Made by a program: the position numbers and the translations under genes. From Streptococcus oralis (GTDB taxonomy: Bacteria > Bacillota > Bacilli > Lactobacillales > Streptococcaceae), in contig NZ_CP023507.1 of the NCBI RefSeq assembly GCF_002386345.1, forward strand, positions 1,426,001 through 1,490,000: a stretch of DNA of 64,000 bases, given 5' to 3'. Position 1 is the stretch's first letter. Each line of letters opens with the position of its first letter. The notes below the pieces were generated by a model. It searched no databases. It saw nothing but the letters and a program-made list of their open reading frames with translations, and was not told the DNA's origin. Of this stretch, positions 58,093 to 64,000 are shown one piece after another.

Positions 58093-59537
58093 TGAACTTT
58101 GAAACAGTCATTGGACTTGAAGTCCACGTAGAGCTCAACACCAATTCAAAAATCTTCTCACCTACTTCTGCTCACTTTGGAAATGACCAAAATGCCAACA
58201 CTAACGTGATTGACTGGTCTTTCCCAGGAGTACTTCCGGTTCTCAATAAAGGGGTTGTCGATGCTGGTATCAAGGCTGCTCTTGCCCTCAACATGGACAT
58301 CCACAAAAAGATGCATTTTGACCGCAAGAACTACTTCTATCCTGATAATCCAAAAGCCTACCAAATTTCTCAATTTGATGAGCCAATCGGCTACAACGGC
58401 TGGATTGAAGTGGAGCTAGAAGACGGTACGACTAAGAAAATCGGTATCGAACGTGCTCACCTAGAGGAAGATGCTGGTAAAAACACCCACGGTACAGATG
58501 GTTACTCTTATGTTGACCTCAACCGCCAAGGGGTACCATTGATTGAGATTGTATCTGAGGCTGACATGCGCTCGCCAGAAGAAGCCTATGCTTATCTAAC
58601 TGCCCTCAAGGAAGTCATCCAGTACGCTGGTATTTCTGACGTTAAGATGGAAGAAGGTTCGATGCGTGTGGATGCTAACATCTCCCTTCGCCCTTATGGT
58701 CAAGAAAAATTCGGTACCAAGACTGAGTTGAAAAACCTCAACTCCTTCTCTAACGTCCGTAAAGGGCTTGAATACGAAGTCCAACGCCAGTCTGAAATCC
58801 TTCGCTCAGGTGGTCAAATCCGCCAAGAAACACGTCGTTACGATGAAGCCAACAAGGCAACCATCCTCATGCGTGTCAAAGAAGGTGCTGCAGACTACCG
58901 CTACTTCCCAGAACCAGACCTACCTCTCTTTGAAATCTCAGATGAGTGGATTGAGGAAATGCGTACAGAATTGCCAGAGTTTCCAAAAGAACGCCGTGCG
59001 CGCTACGTATCTGACCTTGGCTTGTCAGACTACGATGCTAGCCAGTTGACTGCAAACAAAGTCACTTCTGACTTCTTTGAAAAAGCTGTTGCCCTCGGTG
59101 GCGATGCCAAACAAGTCTCTAACTGGCTCCAAGGTGAAGTTGCTCAGTTCTTGAATGCTGAAGGCAAAACACTGGAACAAATCGAATTAACACCAGAAAA
59201 CTTGGTAGAAATGATTGCCATCATCGAAGACGGCACGATCTCTTCTAAGATTGCCAAGAAAGTCTTTGTCCACCTGGCTAAAAATGGCGGTGGCGCGCGT
59301 GAATACGTGGAAAAAGCAGGCTTGGTGCAAATCTCTGATCCAGATGTTCTGATTCCAATCATCCATCAAGTCTTTGCGGATAACGAAGCTGCCGTTGCCG
59401 ACTTCAAATCAGGTAAACGCAACGCAGACAAGGCCTTCACAGGATTCCTTATGAAGGCAACTAAAGGCCAAGCCAACCCACAAGTTGCCCTTAAACTGCT
59501 TGCACAGGAATTGGCGAAATTGAAAGAAAGTGAGTAA
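58092..59537 (+). CDS. gatB: Asp-tRNA(Asn)/Glu-tRNA(Gln) amidotransferase subunit B
   Basis: A 481-aa subunit that activates mischarged t[23 protein letters not shown] is the N-terminal signature, and the helical YqeY-like tail follows. It completes the gatCAB operon, used because many Gram-positives lack GlnRS. Confidence 0.96.
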   Translation: MNFETVIGLEVHVELNTNSKIFSPTSAHFGNDQNANTNVIDWSFPGVLPVLNKGVVDAGIKAALALNMDIHKKMHFDRKNYFYPDNPKAYQISQFDEPIGYNGWIEVELEDGTTKKIGIERAHLEEDAGKNTHGTDGYSYVDLNRQGVPLIEIVSEADMRSPEEAYAYLTALKEVIQYAGISDVKMEEGSMRVDANISLRPYGQEKFGTKTELKNLNSFSNVRKGLEYEVQRQSEILRSGGQIRQETRRYDEANKATILMRVKEGAADYRYFPEPDLPLFEISDEWIEEMRTELPEFPKERRARYVSDLGLSDYDASQLTANKVTSDFFEKAVALGGDAKQVSNWLQGEVAQFLNAEGKTLEQIELTPENLVEMIAIIEDGTISSKIAKKVFVHLAKNGGGAREYVEKAGLVQISDPDVLIPIIHQVFADNEAAVADFKSGKRNADKAFTGFLMKATKGQANPQVALKLLAQELAKLKESE

Positions 59538-59599
59538 TTCTCTAGTAGCCACCCAGTAGTCTAACCAACTACCCTTTCAATCATATAGTTAGGAGACAC

Positions 59600-60556
59600 A
59601 TGAAAAAGTTTTACGCTCTTTTAATGACCTGTTTATTACTTGTTTTTCTATCCGTGCCTCAAATCGTTGATGCGGGTGTCGGACATTCCAGAAGTGGAGG
59701 AAGCAGCCGCAGTAGCTCCAGAAGTAGTAGCCGCTCAGGTGGAGGTGGAAGTCGTTCTGGTGGCTCATCCTACCACTACTACCGCTCTGGATATGGATCA
59801 TCCTCTGACAGTTCTGCTAGCTCTCCCTATCTAGGATTTATGTTCATATTAGTCGGAGGAATCATACTAGTTGTTATCGTCAAATCCTTGCAGAATAAGT
59901 CTGGAGATTCGAGTTCAACCGACACTAGTAATGATTCTCAAACGCTCCATCGTCGAGTTGAACACAACACACTGGCCATTAGTCGTGTGAAATACGGAGA
60001 TCCAAACTTTGACGCGGAAGCTTTCACATCTTGGGTTAAGGAAGTCTACCTTAAATTGCAGGTTGCCTGGACTGAGAAAAATTGGAACTCTGTCCGCGCT
60101 TTAGAAAGTACCAGTCTCTACTCCCAACACAGTGCCCAACTCGAAGACCATATTCGTGCTAAAACAACCAATGTTTTAGAGAAAGTTTGTATCGAAAATG
60201 TTCGCATCAAGGAGTTTATTGAAAATCCAGACGGAAACGATACCTTAGTGGTGATTCTATCATCAATTTTACGAGACTATGTCATTGACGATGAGACTCG
60301 CCGTGTTCTTGAAGGAGATCCTAAAAAAGATCTCTTCACCGTGTATCAATTGAACTTTATCCGTCAACACGGTAGCCAAACGCAAGCAGTCAATCCAGAC
60401 CAAGTTGTGAGCGACCACTGTCCAAACTGTGGCGCCCCATTGAAAATCTCTGCAGTTAGCGAGTGCGACTACTGTGGTGCCAATCTCTCACGCAGTCCAA
60501 ACCAATGGGTACTCGATACCTATGATGTTGTGGATGAAGACGAGCTTTATAATTAG
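59600..60556 (+). CDS. Exported/membrane Tim44-like domain protein with zinc ribbon
   Basis: A 318-aa protein: signal-like N-terminus (KKFYALLMTCLLLVFLSVP), Ser/Gly/Arg-rich segment (29-75), a TM at about 77-95, then a Tim44-like domain (FDAEAFTSWVKEVYLKLQVAWTEKNW) and a C-terminal zinc ribbon (CPNCGAPL...CDYCGA). It is followed 8 nt later by an SPFH-domain gene with GGAGG, so the two are probably one membrane-associated unit. Function unknown. Confidence 0.75.
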   Translation: MKKFYALLMTCLLLVFLSVPQIVDAGVGHSRSGGSSRSSSRSSSRSGGGGSRSGGSSYHYYRSGYGSSSDSSASSPYLGFMFILVGGIILVVIVKSLQNKSGDSSSTDTSNDSQTLHRRVEHNTLAISRVKYGDPNFDAEAFTSWVKEVYLKLQVAWTEKNWNSVRALESTSLYSQHSAQLEDHIRAKTTNVLEKVCIENVRIKEFIENPDGNDTLVVILSSILRDYVIDDETRRVLEGDPKKDLFTVYQLNFIRQHGSQTQAVNPDQVVSDHCPNCGAPLKISAVSECDYCGANLSRSPNQWVLDTYDVVDEDELYN

Positions 60557-60564
60557 GAGGAATT

Positions 60565-61692
60565 ATGGGATTTATACGTGCAGCCTTATCAGCAGGCTTA
60601 AATAGTTTTAATGATAGTAAATTCAAGGAAGCCATTGTCCTTCCAGATAATGTCTCTGGCGACGCCTTGGCCGTCAAGGGACAATTACTCACAAAAGACC
60701 CAGATGGACGTTCTCGTCACAGCAATCAAAATACTGGACTCTTGTCGGATGGCAGTGTGGTTATCGTTCCCCAAGGCTATACCGCTCTTTTGGTAAACAA
60801 CGGTACCTTCCTTGGTGAAGTTCTCGAAGCTGGTAGCCACGAATGGCAAGCTGGTGATAACGCCTGGCTCCTTGAAAAAGGTGGTTTAAAAGGCACTTGG
60901 GAAAACTTTAAAAACCGTTTCTCTTTTGGTGGACAAGTCATCACCCAACAAGAAATTATCTTTATCCGCATGCAACCTATTGCAGGTAATAAGTTCGGCA
61001 CACAAAATGCGGTCGAATATTTCAGCGAACGTTATCAACAACTGCTTAACATCCGTTTCTATGGCTTGTTTGATGTAAAAATAGCAGATCCAGTCCTCTT
61101 CTACGTGAGCTCTGTTAGCCGTCAAATTACTGACGGACAGCCATTTACTCTCCAAGATGTAGCTCAAGGAACGCTCCGTCAAAATATCGCACCGAAAATC
61201 GCGATTGCCATTGCCAAATATACCAACGAAAACAAGGTTGATATCTATAGCCTCAATGCCAACCAAGACACCTTTAACGAACTCGCTAAACAAGAGGTCA
61301 ACAAGGTTTGGACAGGCCTCTACGGGATTGAAGCAACTAATATCTTGCTTGAAGACCTCAGCTACGACCAAGAAAGTCTTGATATCGTTCGCAAGCTTGA
61401 TAGTGAGCTCGTGGCAATGAAGTACAACACGATTGAAATCGAAGAACGCCGTGCGCGTAACGAAGCACTCATTGCTGCAGCTTCCAACGAAGGAAATGGC
61501 AATGGGATGAACATGTTTATGGGCATGAATCTTGGCCAAACTCTCGGTGGTCAACTAAGCCAACAAGTTCAAAATCAAGCACCGGCTCAAAATACTGGGC
61601 AAACTGCCAGCAAGAATTTTTACATCGAAGTCGATGGAAAATACGTCCTCGTTACTAAAGACGAAGATGGAAATATCGTACCAGTCAACTAA
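60565..61692 (+). CDS. SPFH-domain (YdjI/virion-core-like) protein
   Basis: A 375-aa protein of the SPFH/band-7 family: PQGYTALLVNNGTFLGEVLEAGSHEW, a conserved core to ~280, then a Gln/Gly/Asn-rich linker and a small C-terminal domain (KNFYIEVDGKYVLVTKDEDG). No TM of its own. Homologues are described as B. subtilis YdjI-like membrane-organising proteins. Placement after the Tim44-like gene supports a joint role. Confidence 0.8.
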   Translation: MGFIRAALSAGLNSFNDSKFKEAIVLPDNVSGDALAVKGQLLTKDPDGRSRHSNQNTGLLSDGSVVIVPQGYTALLVNNGTFLGEVLEAGSHEWQAGDNAWLLEKGGLKGTWENFKNRFSFGGQVITQQEIIFIRMQPIAGNKFGTQNAVEYFSERYQQLLNIRFYGLFDVKIADPVLFYVSSVSRQITDGQPFTLQDVAQGTLRQNIAPKIAIAIAKYTNENKVDIYSLNANQDTFNELAKQEVNKVWTGLYGIEATNILLEDLSYDQESLDIVRKLDSELVAMKYNTIEIEERRARNEALIAAASNEGNGNGMNMFMGMNLGQTLGGQLSQQVQNQAPAQNTGQTASKNFYIEVDGKYVLVTKDEDGNIVPVN

Positions 61693-61710
61693 TTAAGCTC
61701 CTTCTGATAT

Positions 61711-61739
61711 TTGAGTAATGTTGTCTTTTATGGTACAAT
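61711..61739 (+). promoter_or_regulatory. Promoter of efp
   Basis: TTGAGT, 17-bp spacer, TACAAT with an extending TGG. Confidence 0.65.
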
Positions 61740-61773
61740 AAAGAGTAAATTATTTTATTAAAGAGGTAAAAAC

Positions 61774-62334
61774 ATGATTGAAGCAAGTAAATTAAAGGCT
61801 GGTATGACCTTTGAAACAGCTGACGGAAAATTGATCCGCGTTTTGGAAGCTAGCCACCACAAACCAGGTAAAGGAAATACCATCATGCGTATGAAATTGC
61901 GTGATGTCCGTACTGGTTCTACATTTGACACAAGCTACCGTCCAGAGGAAAAATTTGAACAAGCTATCATCGAGACTGTCCCAGCTCAATACTTGTACAA
62001 AATGGATGACACAGCCTACTTCATGAATACAGAAACTTACGACCAATACGAAATCCCTGTAGTCAACGTTGAAAACGAATTGCTTTACATCCTTGAAAAC
62101 TCAGATGTGAAGATCCAATTCTACGGAACTGAAGTGATTGGTGTCACCGTTCCTACTACTGTTGAATTGACAGTTGCAGAAACTCAACCATCTATCAAAG
62201 GTGCTACGGTTACAGGTTCTGGTAAACCAGCAACGATGGAAACTGGACTTGTCGTAAACGTTCCAGACTTCATCGAAGCAGGACAAAAACTCGTTATCAA
62301 CACTGCAGAAGGAACTTACGTTTCTCGTGCCTAA
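61774..62334 (+). CDS. efp: Elongation factor P
   Basis: A 186-aa factor that relieves stalling at polyproline. The KOW-like N-terminal domain carries the tip loop HHKPGKGN (residues 28-35). Two OB domains follow. Heads the efp-asp23-nusB operon. Confidence 0.96.
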
Positions 62335-62355
62335 TCTCTAGAAAGAGGTCATTCT

Positions 62356-62745
62356 ATGGGAATTGAAGAACAACTTGGCGAAATTGTTATCGCCCCACGT
62401 GTACTTGAAAAAATCATTGCTATTGCTACTGCAAAAGTAGAGGGTGTTCACTCTTTTTCAAACAAATCAGTATCTGATACCCTCTCAAAACTTTCACTCG
62501 GCCGTGGCGTTTATCTAAAAAACGTGGACGAAGAACTCACAGCTGATATCTACCTCTACCTAGAGTACGGAGTAAAAGTTCCTAAAGTAGCGGTTGCTAT
62601 CCAGAAAGCGGTCAAAGATGCCGTCCGTAATATGGCTGATGTAGAACTCGCTGCTATCAATATTCACGTTGCAGGTATCGTTCCAGATAAAACACCAAAA
62701 CCAGAATTGAAAGATCTATTTGACGAGGACTTCCTCAATGACTAG
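62356..62745 (+). CDS. Asp23/Gls24 family envelope stress response protein
   Basis: A 129-aa Asp23/YqhY-type protein (APRVLEKIIAIATAKVEGVHSF). The YqhY group lies next to nusB in many Firmicutes and is linked to acetyl-CoA carboxylase balance in Bacillus. Its stop overlaps the nusB ATG by 8 nt (ATGACTAG). Confidence 0.9.
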   Translation: MGIEEQLGEIVIAPRVLEKIIAIATAKVEGVHSFSNKSVSDTLSKLSLGRGVYLKNVDEELTADIYLYLEYGVKVPKVAVAIQKAVKDAVRNMADVELAAINIHVAGIVPDKTPKPELKDLFDEDFLND

Positions 62746-63160
62746 TCCACTATTAGAATCTAGACGCCAACTCCGTAAATGCGCTTTTCAAGCACTCATG
62801 AGTCTTGAGTTCGGTACGGATGTCGAAACTGCTTGTCGTTTCGCCTATACTCATGATCGTGAAGATACGGATGTGCAACTTCCAGCCTTTTTGACAGAGC
62901 TAGTTTCTGGTGTTCAAGCTAAAAAGGAAGAACTAGACAAGCAAATCACACAGCATTTAAAAGCAGGTTGGACCATCGAGCGTTTAACACTCGTGGAGAG
63001 AAACCTCCTTCGCTTGGGAGTCTTTGAAATCACTTCATTTGACACTCCACAGTTGGTTGCTGTTAACGAAGCTATCGAGCTTGCAAAGGACTTCTCAGAT
63101 CAAAAATCTGCCCGTTTTATCAACGGACTACTCAGCCAGTTTGTAACAGAAGAACAGTAA
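62738..63160 (+). CDS. nusB: Transcription antitermination factor NusB
   Basis: A 140-aa helical RNA-binding protein that acts in rRNA antitermination with NusE. SRRQLRKCAFQALMSLEFG and VNEAIELAKDFSDQKSARFINGLL are the family signatures. Start set at MTSPLLES, which overlaps the asp23 stop and follows GAGGA. Confidence 0.95.
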   Translation: MTSPLLESRRQLRKCAFQALMSLEFGTDVETACRFAYTHDREDTDVQLPAFLTELVSGVQAKKEELDKQITQHLKAGWTIERLTLVERNLLRLGVFEITSFDTPQLVAVNEAIELAKDFSDQKSARFINGLLSQFVTEEQ

Positions 63161-63167
63161 AAAGAAA

Positions 63168-63193
63168 AAGTGTTTGATAGATATCAAACACTT
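63168..63193. terminator. Terminator between nusB and the CPBP gene
   Basis: 12-bp stem AAGTGTTTGATA / TATCAAACACTT with a two-base loop and T runs on both strands. Confidence 0.88.
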
Positions 63194-63209
63194 TTTTCTT
63201 TACTTCCTA

Positions 63210-63911
63210 CTATCTAAAAATCAAATAATAAATATAAAATAAGATTGACGGAGCATAGGGAATAACATTATAGAAACTATGACAAACAATGGTAAATCGA
63301 AGACTGCCTGTAACTCGATAAGCAACTGCAAATAGAAGACCGAGAATACTATAAATGATGAGACTGATGGGATCACGATGGGATAGAACCAAGTGACTGA
63401 GCCCGAAGATGAAAGAAGACAAGATCACATCCAAATAAAACTCCGACTTCGGAAAGAAAGTATTCATAAAATAACCCCTATAGATTGTCTCCTCAACAAC
63501 AGGTACAATCGAAATGTTAAATATTAAAAATATAAGACTTGATAGAGTCGTTTCTCTTCCGTTTGAGTAAAGTTCTGAAAGAAGGTCTTGGAAAATAAAG
63601 CTATGGTCAATTAATCGAATATTCTGCATTCTAAATCCATTTAAAAAAGAATAGATAAGAAAACAAGCCACTAAGAAAGCGAGATAAGACCAGCGCCAAC
63701 TCTTTTTCTCGAAGATAAAGAGCATCTTCTTCTTTTTCAACCACAAAACGAATAAAAAGAAAATAAGTAACACTTCTCCAACTAGGAAGATTATATAGCT
63801 GTCCATTCCTAAACCAAAGGTCCTAGCTAGAGTTATAGCCCCTAATGGAGTTAAATAAATGTACAGGAACATTAAAATCATACAGATTCCTAAATGTATT
63901 GTCTTTTTCAT
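63210..63911 (-). CDS. CPBP-family intramembrane metalloprotease
   Basis: A 233-aa protein with about seven TMs. The Abi/CPBP motifs are present: EETIYRGYF (E140, E141, R145) and FGLSHL (H173). Streptococcal relatives are often next to bacteriocin loci and give self-immunity, but no bacteriocin gene is visible here. Start is MKKTIHLG with AGGAGAGA upstream. Confidence 0.85.
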   Translation of the reverse strand: MKKTIHLGICMILMFLYIYLTPLGAITLARTFGLGMDSYIIFLVGEVLLIFFLFVLWLKKKKMLFIFEKKSWRWSYLAFLVACFLIYSFLNGFRMQNIRLIDHSFIFQDLLSELYSNGRETTLSSLIFLIFNISIVPVVEETIYRGYFMNTFFPKSEFYLDVILSSFIFGLSHLVLSHRDPISLIIYSILGLLFAVAYRVTGSLRFTIVCHSFYNVIPYAPSILFYIYYLIFR

Positions 63912-64000
63912 TCTTTCTCTCCTAATGGTAAACTCTCTATTAGGGCAATATAGAGGATAGACCATTGATTGTTTTTCTTATTTATCTAGAGTATTCATGT

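Noticed and set aside
60886..61554. 222-codon open frame opposite the SPFH gene
   Set aside because: Shadow frame created by codon bias of the real gene; no family resemblance.
63210..63911. Bacteriocin immunity locus
   Set aside because: The CPBP protease has the motifs, but no double-glycine leader peptide or bacteriocin transporter is in the flanking sequence shown.

Overview
The window is chromosomal DNA from a Streptococcus of the mitis group (S. mitis / S. oralis / S. infantis type). The evidence is the gene order (gmk-rpoZ-priA-fmt-rsmB-phpP-stkP, yqeG-yqeH-yhbY-nadD-yqeK-rsfS, gatCAB, efp-asp23-nusB), a split ThrE exporter, a divergent scrKA/scrBR sucrose locus, extended -10 promoters of the form TGnTATAAT, and a BOX-type repeat of the pneumococcal family at 23223-23336. 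Species was not resolved. No rRNA, tRNA, IS element, integrase or CRISPR array was seen.

Layout. (1) 1-16.5 kb is an accessory defence island, nearly all on the minus strand. It starts with a HigB/HigA-like toxin-antitoxin pair whose antitoxin runs off the left edge. A dispersed type I restriction-modification locus follows. One unit is hsdR, a 71-aa membrane peptide and a DUF6261-like protein. The second is a YobI-type membrane P-loop NTPase, hsdS (8-nt overlap), a HAD phosphatase, a RecB/Cas4-like putative nuclease and hsdM. Upstream of hsdR lies a large SF2 helicase with predicted membrane segments near its C-terminus. (2) 16.6-23.3 kb holds a VTT membrane protein and the sucrose genes: scrK and scrA leftward, scrB and scrR rightward. 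(3) 23.4-35.6 kb, minus strand, holds mvaS-mvaA (mevalonate), a split threonine/serine exporter, and the gmk...stkP housekeeping operon. StkP here has three PASTA repeats and a low-complexity tail. (4) 35.8-42.8 kb holds a Jag_N/transmembrane/DUF4839-like protein, RNase Y, a second membrane P-loop NTPase (KAP-like), a YefM-YoeB module bracketed by a 19-bp direct repeat, tmcAL and a methyltransferase. (5) 43-50.8 kb holds the ribosome-assembly/NAD cluster, CorA, MscS, SstT and an aromatic-acid-exporter-like protein. (6) 50.9-53.3 kb is a run of four immunity-like genes without a toxin, followed by about 500 bp of stacked hairpins. (7) 53.8-64 kb holds prfC, a YwaF-like protein, gatCAB, a Tim44-like/SPFH pair, efp-asp23-nusB and a CPBP protease.

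How they fit together. HsdR, HsdM and HsdS should form a type I restriction enzyme. Four or more non-canonical proteins are interleaved with it in the same transcription units, two of them predicted membrane proteins, so the island may be a composite antiphage system rather than a plain R-M locus. This is the most promising candidate for something undescribed. Most other regions are ordinary Streptococcus core genome. The secondary items of interest are the hairpin arrays, the orphan immunity cluster and the Jag_N fusion protein.
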